Of a DNA stretch of 64,000 bases, positions 1 through 8,886 are shown piece by piece. The DNA is from Dehalobacter sp. (GTDB taxonomy: Bacteria; Bacillota; Desulfitobacteriia; Desulfitobacteriales; Syntrophobotulaceae), in contig JAMPIU010000073.1 of NCBI GenBank assembly GCA_023667845.1, positions 1 to 64,000 of the forward strand, given 5' to 3'. The notes under the pieces are model-generated. The model had not been told where the DNA came from and did not search any database. It saw only the letters and a program-made list of their open reading frames with translations. A program made the translations under genes and the position numbers. The first letter of the stretch is position 1, and the number at the start of each line of letters is the position of its first letter.

Positions 1-2023
1 CCTGTACAAGTTCATTATAAGACAGGATGACCAGGTGAGGAAGCTGACGCTCTGTCATTCTTTTTAAACTTATCCTGACCACAGGAGCACACAACATTAC
101 GGGATTGTGTCCCTGCAGCATGATTTTTTCCACTTGGGCACCTATTTTTTTTAAGAGCTTCTGCAAAACATTCGGATCAATATTTACGTAACTGCCATAG
201 TCCGAAGGACGAAGGTTATCTAAAATCATCTGCTCAATCCTCGGTTCAAGCGTGAGTACCGGCAATTTTTTTTGAGGATTCAGGAAGGGCTGTACAATCT
301 GGCGGGCCAAGCCTTGCCGGACATGTTCGGTAAGCCTGTCGATATCTTTTGTCAAAGGAGCACTATCCGCGAGCGTTTCCAGGATCGTCACCAGATCTCT
401 GACCGATACCCTTTCCCGCAGCAAATTGCTGAGCACCTTCTGAACCTGCCCCAGGCTGAGCAGGTCAGGAATAAGCTCTTCAACGACTGCCGGTGACTGT
501 TCCTTGGCATGGTCCATTAACTTCTTCACATCCTGCCGGCTGATAATCTCATGGGCATGCGTTTTAAGAATTTCCGTCAGATGGGTCGCGAGTACTGTCG
601 GTGCATCGACGACGGTATATCCGGAAAGTTCTGCCTGCTCTCTGACCGACGCACTAATCCATTTGGCATCAAGGCCAAAGGCCGGTTCTTTGGTCGGAAC
701 GCCCTGGATGGAATCATCCTCGATCCCCCCGCTGAAAGCCAGATAATGATCGGTCATCAGTTCCCCGGAAGCAACCTCAGCGCCTTTGAGTTTGATCGTA
801 TACTGATTCGGCTGCAGGTTCATATTATCCCTGACCCTGATCACCGGAACAATAAATCCAAGTTCCCCAGCCAGCTGCTTGCGGATCAGAATAATCCTGT
901 CCAAAAGATCCCCTCCCTGACCGGCGTCAACCAGCGAAATCAGCGCATAGCCGATCTCCAGCTCCATATGATCCATTCCAAGCATATTCATCACATTTTC
1001 AGGCTTTTTGGTTTCATCCATATCGTTTTTAACCGCCGCCGCCGATTCTATCTTGGCTGCCTGAGCAGTGCTGCGCTGAAGATAGTAACCCATGCCGGCA
1101 GTAGCTGCGGCAAACATCAGCATAGGTACACGAGGCATACCAAAAATAGCAAGGGCTATCAATACCCCGGAAGTAATATAGAGCGCCTTTGGCGTCCTGA
1201 AGAGCTGTTTGGCCAGATCCTGGCCAAGATTACTGTCCGATGCGGCTCTTGTCACGACGAGACCTGTGGCTGTGGAAATAAGCAGCGCCGGGATCTGGGT
1301 TACCAGACCGTCTCCGATCGTCAGCAGCGTATAGGTGTATAGCGCGTCGGTTACCGCCATGCCCTTGGTTACCATCCCGATAATGAAGCCACCGATAATG
1401 TTAATCAGCAGGATAATAATTGCCGCAATGGCATCCCCTTTGACAAACTTGCTGGCCCCGTCCATCGCGCCGTAAAAATCCGCTTCCTGCTGGATATTGT
1501 GTCTTCGGGTCCTGGCTTCCTGATCCGTGATGATGCCGGCGTTCAGGTCGGCATCGATGCTCATCTGTTTCCCAGGCATTGCATCCAGGGTAAAGCGAGC
1601 CCCGACTTCAGATACGCGTTCCGCGCCTTTGGTGATGACCAGAAACTGTACCACGACCAGGATACAGAACACAATAAAGCCAACAATCGGATTTCCCTGG
1701 ATGACAAACTCTCCAAACTGCTGAATGACCTGCCCCGCCTCAGCCTCAAGCAAAATCAGTTTCGTCGTGGAAAGGTTCAGGGCCAGTCGAAACAGTGTCA
1801 TGGTCAGCAGCAAAGAAGGCAGTACGGAAAACTCCAATGGATCCTTTGTAAAGACAGTCAGCAGAAGAATCAGAACTGATCCTGTAATGTTTAAGGTAAT
1901 AAGAAAATCAAGCCAGCCTGCGGGTACGCCAAGGACCATGACGACAATAATGCCGACGATGCCGATGGCTGCGATAATATCCGTATTTCTTGCTAATCCG
2001 CCCGCACGAGTTGTCGTGGCCAT
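1..2023 (-). CDS. flhA: Flagellar export gate protein FlhA, C-terminus cut by window edge
   Basis: FlhA forms the nonameric export gate of the flagellar type III secretion system in the cytoplasmic membrane. Its C-terminal cytoplasmic ring docks chaperone-substrate complexes. About 674 codons are visible, close to the usual length of about 690, so only some 15-20 residues are lost at the left edge. The N-terminal third is a string of hydrophobic segments, followed by the conserved FHIPEP-type region (around GAERVSEVGARFTLDAMPGKQM, split here as GAERVSEVGA and DAMPGKQM), then the soluble domain. The start ATG (2021-2023) has an AAGGAGG site upstream. It is the last gene of the operon in this window, separated from flhB by 553 bp that hold two repeat elements. 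Its expression may therefore be uncoupled from the rest of the operon. Confidence 0.97.
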   Translation of the reverse strand, partial: MATTTRAGGLARNTDIIAAIGIVGIIVVMVLGVPAGWLDFLITLNITGSVLILLLTVFTKDPLEFSVLPSLLLTMTLFRLALNLSTTKLILLEAEAGQVIQQFGEFVIQGNPIVGFIVFCILVVVQFLVITKGAERVSEVGARFTLDAMPGKQMSIDADLNAGIITDQEARTRRHNIQQEADFYGAMDGASKFVKGDAIAAIIILLINIIGGFIIGMVTKGMAVTDALYTYTLLTIGDGLVTQIPALLISTATGLVVTRAASDSNLGQDLAKQLFRTPKALYITSGVLIALAIFGMPRVPMLMFAAATAGMGYYLQRSTAQAAKIESAAAVKNDMDETKKPENVMNMLGMDHMELEIGYALISLVDAGQGGDLLDRIILIRKQLAGELGFIVPVIRVRDNMNLQPNQYTIKLKGAEVASGELMTDHYLAFSGGIEDDSIQGVPTKEPAFGLDAKWISASVREQAELSGYTVVDAPTVLATHLTEILKTHAHEIISRQDVKKLMDHAKEQSPAVVEELIPDLLSLGQVQKVLSNLLRERVSVRDLVTILETLADSAPLTKDIDRLTEHVRQGLARQIVQPFLNPQKKLPVLTLEPRIEQMILDNLRPSDYGSYVNIDPNVLQKLLKKIGAQVEKIMLQGHNPVMLCAPVVRISLKRMTERQLPHLVILSYNELVQ

Positions 2024-2121
2024 TTTGTCGTATCCTCCTTTACTTGATTCTGTGTTTTCGATAATGATCCTTGAATATATCTATTATACTATTGGCTAAA
2101 GAAAAATCGCTTTTCGGGTAG

Positions 2122-2226
2122 GTCTCCGTAATATATAGCCGCTTTCGGCCATTGCGTCCTCCTTGACGCAAAAGGCCGCGCTACGCACTCCATGCTCCGC
2201 TGACGCTGGCTATATATTACGGAGAC
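2122..2226 (+). repeat. 105-bp structured repeat element, copy 1
   Basis: This element is a near-complete fold-back. Perfect 19-bp arms lie at 2122-2140 and 2208-2226 (GTCTCCGTAATATATAGCC and its complement). Inside are a GCCG-CTTT-CGGC mini-hairpin and a nested stem: CGGCC pairs with GGCCG, and TTGCGTC pairs with GACGCAA around a 6-nt loop. Copy 2 at 2399-2503, read on the other strand, aligns over all 105 positions without a gap. The core is conserved, while the arms and the inner stem differ and yet remain paired. That is covariation, so the structure itself appears to be selected. No ORF, target duplication or known family could be assigned. Confidence 0.85.
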
Positions 2227-2398
2227 TTATCTCTGAAGCTATCTTTGTTTTGGGTATTTCTTCAAGAAGTTTACTGTTTGCATGTTCTCATAGCTTGGAA
2301 TGGATCTGCAAGTATAATACTCTTCAAATGACTACTAAGCTGATTAGAAAGCATAAACAATCTTCAGGATAAGACTTACATAAGCAATCATAAGATCA
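2227..2398. other. Spacer between the two 105-bp elements
   Basis: This 172-bp AT-rich stretch separates the two inverted elements in the flhB-flhA gap. I see no convincing gene, promoter pair or terminator in it. An 11-bp string AAGCAATCATA occurs at 2382-2392, just before copy 2, and again at 2546-2556, 43 bp after it. It might be a trace of insertion, but it does not abut the element ends. Confidence 0.5.
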
Positions 2399-2503
2399 GT
2401 CTGCGTGCCACAGTTCCGCGGCGAGCGGAGCCTGGATGGCGCAGCGCGGCCTTTTGTGCCATGGATGGCACAACGGCCGAAAGCGGAATTGTGGCACGCA
2501 GAC
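2399..2503 (-). repeat. 105-bp structured repeat element, copy 2 (inverted)
   Basis: This is the second copy, in the opposite orientation to copy 1 and of identical length. Its 21-bp arms at 2399-2419 and 2483-2503 pair with a single G-T wobble. The arm sequence (GTCTGCGTGCCACA...) is mostly unrelated to that of copy 1. The inner stem reads TTGTGCC/GGCACAA where copy 1 has TTGCGTC/GACGCAA, so pairing is kept by compensating changes. Shared core strings include CCGCTTTCGGCC, AAAAGGCCGCGCT and GCTCCGCT. Together with copy 1 it occupies most of the flhB-flhA gap. Confidence 0.85.
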
Positions 2504-2576
2504 TTGCCCTAGCAAAACGGTTTTGTAATAAAGGTTAAGTTAATCAAGCAATCATATCATGCAGTACTCGCTCCCG

Positions 2577-3644
2577 CTAAGCGGAATAGGATCGTCTCTT
2601 CTTGTTGAGACGGAAGACAAACGCGAGGACTTCGGCGACCGCCTTGTATAGCTCCCCCGGCACAACCTGTCCCAGTTCAACTTGGGAATAAAGCGATCTG
2701 GCCAAAGGCTTGTTTTCCATAATCACAATCTTGTTTTCCTTGGCAACCTCCCTGATTCTTAAAGCAATCTCGTTCTGACCTTTCGCAACCACATAAGGCG
2801 CAGGATATTTGGCTGTATCATATTTTAAGGCGACTGCATAATGCGTCGGGTTTGTAATGACGACATCTGCCTGCTTCAGGTCCTCCATCATTCTGCGCAT
2901 AGCCATCATGCGCTGGCGTTTCTTAATCTGGCTCTTAATGAGCGGATCTCCCTCAGTCTGTTTATATTCTTCTTTGATTTCTTCCTGGGACATTCTGAGG
3001 TTTTTCTCATAGTCCCACCATTGATAAAGGAAATCGGCAAATGCAATAACCAGAAAGGCCAGCGCTATTTTCCAGGCCATTTCAAACAACAACCCGCTTA
3101 GGAAAATGAGGGACTGACCAACTTCTGCTCCTTGCAGTGCCGAAAATACATCGATGTTCTTTCGAATGACATCGATAAGAAAATAACCAATCACCAGCAC
3201 TTTGAACAAGGACTTAACCAAATTGACCAGGGCCTTTAGACCAAACATTCTTTTGACCCCTTCAACAGGACTCATTCTTGAGAATTTCGGGATCATAGGC
3301 TCGGTAATGAACACCGGCCCCGTTTGCAGAAAATTTACGGCAAAGGCGATCACCAGCGCGGCAGCAAATACCGGAGCCAGGATCAGCAGGCACTGCCAGG
3401 AAACATCGATGACAACCTTCCAGAGGGACTGAATATTCCAGTCCACGGAGAGACTTGCTGTATACGTAAAAATGTTAGCTAACCTTTGAAACACATATGG
3501 CAGCCATATTTTCAGCAAACCGATAATTGCCAGAAGCATTACTGCCGAAGTCAGTTCCTGACTTTTAAGTATCTGGCCTTTTTTACGAGCGTCCTGCTTT
3601 TTCTTGGGAGTCGCCGGGAACCTTTTCTCAGCTATACACTCCAC
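2577..3644 (-). CDS. flhB: Flagellar export switch protein FlhB
   Basis: FlhB is the membrane component of the flagellar export apparatus. Its autocleavage switches secretion from rod/hook to filament substrates. The 355-residue length is typical. The N-terminus has the family's lysine-rich PKKKQDARKKGQ start, followed by four hydrophobic segments. The cytoplasmic domain carries the intact NPTH autocleavage motif (NPTHYAVALKYD). The GTG start lies inside the end of fliR, a 13-bp overlap that implies translational coupling. No better in-frame start is visible. The hook-length ruler FliK, its usual partner in substrate switching, is not encoded in the window. Confidence 0.96.
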   Translation of the reverse strand: MECIAEKRFPATPKKKQDARKKGQILKSQELTSAVMLLAIIGLLKIWLPYVFQRLANIFTYTASLSVDWNIQSLWKVVIDVSWQCLLILAPVFAAALVIAFAVNFLQTGPVFITEPMIPKFSRMSPVEGVKRMFGLKALVNLVKSLFKVLVIGYFLIDVIRKNIDVFSALQGAEVGQSLIFLSGLLFEMAWKIALAFLVIAFADFLYQWWDYEKNLRMSQEEIKEEYKQTEGDPLIKSQIKKRQRMMAMRRMMEDLKQADVVITNPTHYAVALKYDTAKYPAPYVVAKGQNEIALRIREVAKENKIVIMENKPLARSLYSQVELGQVVPGELYKAVAEVLAFVFRLNKKRRSYSA

Positions 3645-4411
3645 CCCCTGAACAGTTCAAAAATCCACTGCATCGTAATATCGAAAACTCTGGATACCGT
3701 ATCTCCAAAGAAAGCAATCATCAAATACAGCATGGCCAAGCCAAAAATGATCTTTACCGGGAATATCACGGAAAACATATTCAGCTGCGGTACGATCTTC
3801 GCTAAAAGGCCGACACCGACATCCGCCAGTAATATGGCGCCAAAGACCGGCATTGCAATCTGCAGCGATAAACTTAAGACCTTCCCGGTAATTTCAATAA
3901 AAAATTCTGCGCCATAGTTCACCCCGGCAGGATTGATCGGCAGAAACTCATAACTTTTGGTCACCGCAGCGATGATATAGTAATGGGAGTTTGTGGCCAG
4001 AAGCAGCATCGTTGCAATCATAGCCAGGAAACTTCCCGTCATCGGACTTTGCATACCGTTGATCGGATCGACAACATTCCCAGTCATAAACCCGAGTTGA
4101 AAATCAATCAGCTGCCCAGCTCCCTGCATGACCATGGAAAGCAAGTTGATAATGAATCCTATCGTAAGGCCCAGAAGCGTCTCCTTCACCAGTATCCCAA
4201 TCAAAGGGAGCAATTCATTCGGTATGACAGGGTTTTGGGCTTGAATCAGTGGGTATACTACAACGGACAGTCCTGCGGCGAGACCAAGTCTTATCATCGC
4301 CGGAACGCCTTTTGCGCCGAACACCGGAGCAAGCATGACCATTCCTGCCCAGCGGGAAAAGATAAGCATGAATAAAGTAAGATTCCACTGTAAGTAATCA
4401 GACAGGTTCAA
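3632..4411 (-). CDS. fliR: Flagellar export protein FliR
   Basis: FliR is an integral membrane component of the flagellar type III export core, which forms a FliP-FliQ-FliR helical assembly. The 259-residue product is strongly hydrophobic with about six membrane segments. It carries the family pattern of a small N-terminal soluble stretch followed by RWAGMVMLAPVFG. It sits between fliQ and flhB in the conserved fliOPQR-flhB order and overlaps flhB by 13 bp. Its length is normal for unfused FliR, unlike the FliR-FlhB fusions known in some clostridia. Confidence 0.95.
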   Translation of the reverse strand: MNLSDYLQWNLTLFMLIFSRWAGMVMLAPVFGAKGVPAMIRLGLAAGLSVVVYPLIQAQNPVIPNELLPLIGILVKETLLGLTIGFIINLLSMVMQGAGQLIDFQLGFMTGNVVDPINGMQSPMTGSFLAMIATMLLLATNSHYYIIAAVTKSYEFLPINPAGVNYGAEFFIEITGKVLSLSLQIAMPVFGAILLADVGVGLLAKIVPQLNMFSVIFPVKIIFGLAMLYLMIAFFGDTVSRVFDITMQWIFELFRGWSV

Positions 4412-4435
4412 ATTGCTTCCTCCATTGGGCTGCTT

Positions 4436-4708
4436 TTAATACCGGGCATATGTGGCAATCTCAGTAAAGAGCGTTGCCGTGTAAGTGGTCATGACATTTA
4501 GCATCCAGGGGCCCAAGATAAGCAGAATCACGGCAACTCCCAATAATTTTGGAATAAAGGAAAGCGTTTGCTCCTGTATTTGCGTCATGGCCTGAAAAAT
4601 ACTCACAATAAGACCGATAAGCAGGCTTACCGCCAGGACCGGTCCGCCAACAATGACTGCTATCGCTATTGCTTCTTTGGCCATAGCAAGAATTTGATTT
4701 TCAGACAT
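4436..4708 (-). CDS. fliQ: Flagellar export protein FliQ
   Basis: FliQ is a small two-helix membrane subunit of the flagellar export gate. The product is 90 residues from ATG 4706-4708, with AGAGGTG upstream. A longer in-frame reading to 4786 would overlap fliP and lacks homology. The sequence shows two hydrophobic hairpin segments and the family signature of VGGPVLAVSLLIGLIVS followed by QIQEQTLSFIPK. It lies 35 bp after fliP and 24 bp before fliR in the conserved order. Confidence 0.95.
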   Translation of the reverse strand: MSENQILAMAKEAIAIAVIVGGPVLAVSLLIGLIVSIFQAMTQIQEQTLSFIPKLLGVAVILLILGPWMLNVMTTYTATLFTEIATYARY

Positions 4709-4743
4709 TCCGTTCACCTCTGGCAAATTTCTTGGAAATCCAT

Positions 4744-5394
4744 TTAACTGAAACTTGAAACCAGAGACTTCACCACCAATGACCATCCGTCAACCAGAAC
4801 AAACAGTAATATCTTGAACGGCAGGGAAATCATCATCGGAGGCAGCATCATCATCCCCATCGACATCAGCGTACTCGATACAACCATATCGATAATAATA
4901 AAAGGAATAAAAATCGCAAAACCCATCTGGAAAGCCGTCTTTAATTCACTAATGACAAAAGCCGGGATTAAAACATACGTCGGGATATCCCCATACGTTT
5001 TGGGCTGCTCAATTTTTGCCATATTCACAAACAACGCCAGATCTTTTTCCCTGGTTTGTTTAAACATAAACGTTCGCAACGGCTGTTGGGCTTTGTCCAG
5101 GGCTTCCTCCTTCGTTATCTGGCTTTGCAGGTAAGGCTGAAGCGCATTGGTATTGATTTCATTGAACGTTGGCATCATGACAAAAAAAGTAAGAAATAAG
5201 GAAAGTCCGATAATGACTTGGGTAGGGGGCAGCGTTTGTGTTCCCAGCGCATTACGGACAAAAGATAAAACGACAACAATCCGGGTGAAAGAAGTCATTA
5301 ATACCAGAATAGCCGGTGCAAAGGAAAGGACAGTAACAAGTAAAAGGATCTGAACCGCTGAGCCAGTCTGCCCTACATCAAGTGTTATGTTCAT
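4744..5394 (-). CDS. fliP: Flagellar export protein FliP
   Basis: FliP forms the core pentamer of the flagellar export gate. The typical FliP signature is present: [19 protein letters not shown], followed by [18 protein letters not shown] and the C-terminal hydrophobic pair. At 216 residues it is shorter than enterobacterial FliP (about 245), mostly because there is no long cleavable signal peptide. The mature-like N-terminus begins about 15 residues before the first membrane helix. It overlaps the fliO stop by 4 bp (ATGA), which suggests translational coupling. Confidence 0.95.
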   Translation of the reverse strand: MNITLDVGQTGSAVQILLLVTVLSFAPAILVLMTSFTRIVVVLSFVRNALGTQTLPPTQVIIGLSLFLTFFVMMPTFNEINTNALQPYLQSQITKEEALDKAQQPLRTFMFKQTREKDLALFVNMAKIEQPKTYGDIPTYVLIPAFVISELKTAFQMGFAIFIPFIIIDMVVSSTLMSMGMMMLPPMMISLPFKILLFVLVDGWSLVVKSLVSSFS

Positions 5395-5867
5395 TTTTTC
5401 TCCTCCTTGAGATAGTACTCAAGTTCAGCAGAGAACGATTCATTCTTTTGCTTCCTTCTTAACCTCTTCCAGATGCCGGACATCCATCTGTCCATCTTTT
5501 CCTGCGGTTGTCGGGCAATTTCTTCAAGAATTTCAGCAGCAACATCAAGATCGTCAATCTCGGCCACCTTTGTGATATGATGATCCGTCCCGCCAAGCAC
5601 CTGAATCTTACCGGCAATTTCGACCAAATACAGGGTCTGTTGGCCGTTTAAGATCTGCCGGTCAAGGACTCTTACCCACGGAGATTGAATATTGCGCACC
5701 GAAAAGCGGTTCAGACGTTTCATCAGCCATAAGGCTACGGCGAGAATAATCAGAAAGACGACAATCATCCCGATCAGACCGGCCCAGGAAAAAGGTCCCG
5801 TTGCGGTTGTCGCTGATGCCGCAGCTTCTGAAGCACCCGGATAAGGCTGATTTTCATATCCGTTCAT
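5391..5867 (-). CDS. fliO: Flagellar biosynthesis protein FliO (FliZ-type)
   Basis: FliO assists assembly of the FliP-containing export core. The 158-residue product has a short periplasm-facing N-terminus rich in Ala/Ser/Thr, one membrane helix (about residues 27-50: [20 protein letters not shown]) and a cytoplasmic domain. The motif [21 protein letters not shown] is characteristic of the family (positions about 67-87). The tail is highly charged. It lies between cheY and fliP, as in other Firmicute fla/che operons. FliO is poorly conserved, so the call rests on both motif and synteny. Confidence 0.88.
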   Translation of the reverse strand: MNGYENQPYPGASEAAASATTATGPFSWAGLIGMIVVFLIILAVALWLMKRLNRFSVRNIQSPWVRVLDRQILNGQQTLYLVEIAGKIQVLGGTDHHITKVAEIDDLDVAAEILEEIARQPQEKMDRWMSGIWKRLRRKQKNESFSAELEYYLKEEKK

Positions 5868-5869
5868 GG

Positions 5870-6232
5870 CTATTTCAGCGCCTTGGCGATCGCTTCAAGT
5901 ACTCTTTCCGCTTGGAAGGGTTTGACAATAAAATCTTTTGCTCCGGACTGGATAGCTTCAATAACCATGGCCTGCTGACCCATTGCACTACACATGATGA
6001 CTTTGGCCTGCGGATCCTTGGTTCTGATCTCTTTCACAGCCTGAAGCCCATCCATTTCGGGCATTGTAATGTCCATAACTGTGATATCCGGTTTCAATTC
6101 CATGTATTTGTCGACACCAACCATCCCGTTTTCTGCCTCACCGACAACCTGATAGCCATTATTGGCCAGGATATCTTTGAGCATCATTCTCATAAATGCA
6201 GCGTCATCAACAAGCAAAACTGTTTTACCCAC
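5870..6232 (-). CDS. cheY: Chemotaxis response regulator CheY
   Basis: This is a stand-alone receiver domain of 120 residues. When phosphorylated by CheA it binds the flagellar switch (FliM/FliY) to change rotation. The acidic pocket D9-D10, phospho-acceptor D54, and conserved K104 followed by proline (VKPF) are all present, so it should be functional. It is encoded directly after fliY and before fliO, the position seen in Bacillus-type operons. The cheA kinase and cheB lie upstream in the same operon. Confidence 0.97.
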   Translation of the reverse strand: MGKTVLLVDDAAFMRMMLKDILANNGYQVVGEAENGMVGVDKYMELKPDITVMDITMPEMDGLQAVKEIRTKDPQAKVIMCSAMGQQAMVIEAIQSGAKDFIVKPFQAERVLEAIAKALK

Positions 6233-6249
6233 TACTCTTCCTCCTTGAT

Positions 6250-7431
6250 CTAGTTTAATGTGTCGATTCTTTCATTTGGATTCACAATTTCTGTGATACG
6301 GATTCCAAAGGTCTCGTTGATTACGACAACCTCGCACTTGGCGATAAGTTTGCCGTTAACAATCATATCGACCGGCTCGCCTGCCAGGCGGTCAAGTTCA
6401 ACGACGGATCCGGGACCCAAATCCAGGATTTCCTTGATCGTTTTTATTGCTTTACCGAGCTCAACATTGACCTGGAGCGGAACATCATAAATCAGTCCCA
6501 GATTACTTGGCAGACCTGCGAGCCCCCCCGAAGAAAGCGGTGCAAACTGCGCCGGCTGCACAAAGGTCGGTTGAACCCTCTGGGAAGGGAAATCCACAGG
6601 CGGCTGCCATATTGTCTCCATCGGCGAAGGTGGCGGAGCCTGCGACTTCGGTATCTGCGGCTCAGGCTGTACAGACATGGCTGGTGCAGTGTATTGGGGC
6701 TCCGGCACTGTCTCCTGTACCGGCGAGGTATACATCTGTCCCAGAAGCCTGTCGGCCATGCCTTTGGCAACTTCAAACGGGAGCACCTGAATCAGAACGC
6801 TGTCAATGATTCCTTCTATGATCATTCTAAAAGAAACTCTGATCAATGGTTCATCGGCATTCAGATTCTTGCTTAACTCATAAACCTCATTCTCCTCCTC
6901 CGCTACGATGACGCGGGGAGGCGTGATGTCCACAACCGAATTGAACATCGTAGACATGGATGTGGCTGCCGATCCCATCATTTGATTCATGGCCTCTGAG
7001 ATACCGCTTAACTGGATATCGGATAGTTCATTTGTCGGACTCTTGCCCGTCCCCCCCATCATCAGATCCACAATAATGGAACCGTCTTCGCGGGAAAGAA
7101 CCAGCATATTGGATCCCTCAATCCCTTTTTTATATTTGACATCAATGAGAACATGCGGCACAGGATAATCTTCAAATATTTTCTGCGCTGTGGTCAGCTC
7201 AACTTTTGGAGCAGTTATCTCTACGCGCTTTCCGACAAGTTGAGATAAAGTTGTTGCCGCTGTCCCCATCGATATATTCGCAATTTCCCCCATGGCGTCT
7301 TTTTCCATATCGGTAAGCTGAATAGTCTGGCTGCTACCTGAAACAGGCTCGTCGGCCTCCTGGGAATTGATATCCATCGAGCCGGACAGCAAGGCATCTA
7401 TCTCCTCCTGCGAAAGCATTCCGTTACCCAT
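6250..7431 (-). CDS. fliY: Flagellar switch phosphatase FliY (CheC-FliN type)
   Basis: FliY is the Gram-positive switch component that combines a CheY-P phosphatase (CheC-like) with a C-terminal FliN/SpoA ring domain. The N-terminus has the CheY-binding motif LSQEEIDALLSG, also found in FliM. Two CheC-type helices follow, near residues 45-60 (EKDAMGEIANISMGTAAT) and 145-165 (ISEAMNQMMGSAATSMSTM). A proline-rich linker with four or more PQ/PP repeats leads to the FliN domain (VELGKAIKTIKEILDLGPGSVVELD). The start at 7431 follows GGGGGGA and overlaps the fliM stop by 8 bp. Confidence 0.96.
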   Translation of the reverse strand: MGNGMLSQEEIDALLSGSMDINSQEADEPVSGSSQTIQLTDMEKDAMGEIANISMGTAATTLSQLVGKRVEITAPKVELTTAQKIFEDYPVPHVLIDVKYKKGIEGSNMLVLSREDGSIIVDLMMGGTGKSPTNELSDIQLSGISEAMNQMMGSAATSMSTMFNSVVDITPPRVIVAEEENEVYELSKNLNADEPLIRVSFRMIIEGIIDSVLIQVLPFEVAKGMADRLLGQMYTSPVQETVPEPQYTAPAMSVQPEPQIPKSQAPPPSPMETIWQPPVDFPSQRVQPTFVQPAQFAPLSSGGLAGLPSNLGLIYDVPLQVNVELGKAIKTIKEILDLGPGSVVELDRLAGEPVDMIVNGKLIAKCEVVVINETFGIRITEIVNPNERIDTLN

Positions 7432-8416
7432 CCTCATTCCCCCCTTTTTTAATGACATCAGTAATCTGCACTGCCATTCTGTTTCCGAATAAACCAGGCA
7501 TCCCTCTGAATTTGATGTATTCTCCGACGTAGACAGCGAGAGGATCCTTGATGCCCTGATTCAGAGGGATCACGTCCCCCCGTTCCAGGTTGATCAGATC
7601 CTGTATGGTAATCTGGGCTTTGCCGATAATGGCTTTCATCGGTACTCTGGCCCATTCAATCTTTTGCCGGATCAACTCTCTTTCCTCAGGGGATATGACC
7701 TTCCCTCCCGAAGAAAACAGCAGCAGATTATTTAATTTTTCTAAAATTGGTTTCATAACAATATAAGGAAGACAAACATTGATCATCCCAGACTGCTCTT
7801 CAATCTTCACCTCCATGGTCACAACAACCACCATTTCGTTTGAAGCAACAATCTGGGTAAACTGGGAATTTGTCTCCACATTAATTAGCTGAGGATTACC
7901 TTCAAAAATTTCAGCCCAGGCTTCCCCCATTAACTGAACAATCTTACTGAGCCGGCTGACAATAATCTTACGTTCGATTTCCGTCAAATCACGGTTTTTG
8001 GCCGGTTCCATCCCATGTCCGCCGAGCAGTCTGTCCACCAGAATGAAGGCCAGTGAAGGACTGAGCTCGAGCAGACCGTTTCCTTCCAGCGGCGGCATGC
8101 TGAAAATTCCAAGGATTGTCGGATAGGGCAGAGAACGGATAAATTCATCATAAGTTACCTGCTCGGTAGACAGCACTTTGGCATCTACGGCAGTGTGCAT
8201 GTTCCCAGCCAGAAAAGTCGCCAGTGAGCGGCAAAAATTTTCATGGATATTCAGCAAGGAGTTCAACTGTCCTTTGGAAAACTTGTTGGGCCTTTTAAAA
8301 TCATAAACTTTAATTTTATGAGGGCTGGACATTTTTATGGTTTCTTCATCAACTGAGCCGTCTGATAATGCATTTAGCAAAGCATCGATTTCCGCCTGGG
8401 ATAATACTTCACCCAT
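7424..8416 (-). CDS. fliM: Flagellar motor switch protein FliM
   Basis: FliM is the middle C-ring protein that binds CheY-P and FliG. The 330-residue product begins with the CheY-binding peptide LSQAEIDALLNAL. It then has the CheC-like middle domain (containing the GGxG FliG-binding motif as LLGGHGM) and a C-terminal SpoA domain (IGKAQITIQDLINLERGDVI). A strong AAGGAGGAGGG site precedes the ATG. The gene lies between fliL and fliY in the canonical order. Confidence 0.97.
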   Translation of the reverse strand: MGEVLSQAEIDALLNALSDGSVDEETIKMSSPHKIKVYDFKRPNKFSKGQLNSLLNIHENFCRSLATFLAGNMHTAVDAKVLSTEQVTYDEFIRSLPYPTILGIFSMPPLEGNGLLELSPSLAFILVDRLLGGHGMEPAKNRDLTEIERKIIVSRLSKIVQLMGEAWAEIFEGNPQLINVETNSQFTQIVASNEMVVVVTMEVKIEEQSGMINVCLPYIVMKPILEKLNNLLLFSSGGKVISPEERELIRQKIEWARVPMKAIIGKAQITIQDLINLERGDVIPLNQGIKDPLAVYVGEYIKFRGMPGLFGNRMAVQITDVIKKGGNEDG

Positions 8417-8451
8417 CCAATCCCTCCTCCTTTTAAACCATTTGAGATTTG

Positions 8452-8886
8452 TTAATCATAAATGAAATTTTTGAACAATACTTCTTTGACCTGGTCACCG
8501 CAGACATTATTCAGCTCGGTCAGCAGCTCCTCTTTGAGTTTTTCACGTCCTTCATTTGTCCGAATATCGTCAATTCCTTTCGAACCAATCACGGAAATGA
8601 TACGGTCTCTCAAGAATATCTCTTTTGCAGTAATCTTCTCTTGAGATTTCTTGTTCACGCCTTCCAGCACAATATTCGTCTTTACCATTCCACCTCCGTC
8701 GAGGTTGATCATGAATTCGTCTTTCATTTCAATCAGCGGTCCGACTTCCTCCGTAACTTTTTCGACCTGTGCGGTGCCAGAACTGGAACCCGGGAAGATT
8801 TTATCTTTAGCAATCGTGCCGCCTACGCCAAGTCCTGCTCCGATAACAATAAAGATAAGGGGTACAATAATTCTTTTAATTTTCAT
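8452..8886 (-). CDS. fliL: Flagellar basal body-associated protein FliL
   Basis: FliL is a single-pass membrane protein around the stator that supports torque generation. From ATG 8884-8886, with GAGGAGG upstream, the product is 144 residues: MKIKR, one membrane helix (IIVPLIFIVIGAGLGVGGTI) and a periplasmic domain that ends in the typical DQVKEVLFKNFIYD-type tail. The longer in-frame reading to 8961 duplicates the end of flbD and lacks a ribosome site. The 11-bp overlap with flbD suggests coupled translation. Confidence 0.93.
   Translation of the reverse strand: MKIKRIIVPLIFIVIGAGLGVGGTIAKDKIFPGSSSGTAQVEKVTEEVGPLIEMKDEFMINLDGGGMVKTNIVLEGVNKKSQEKITAKEIFLRDRIISVIGSKGIDDIRTNEGREKLKEELLTELNNVCGDQVKEVLFKNFIYD

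Noticed and set aside
551-1342. 263-codon ORF on plus inside flhA
   Set aside because: It is antisense to a clearly conserved FlhA reading frame, has no homology pattern and is rich in rare residues.
2382-2556. AAGCAATCATA repeats as target-site duplication of element copy 2
   Set aside because: The second copy lies 43 bp beyond the element end, so it does not flank the element as a true duplication would.
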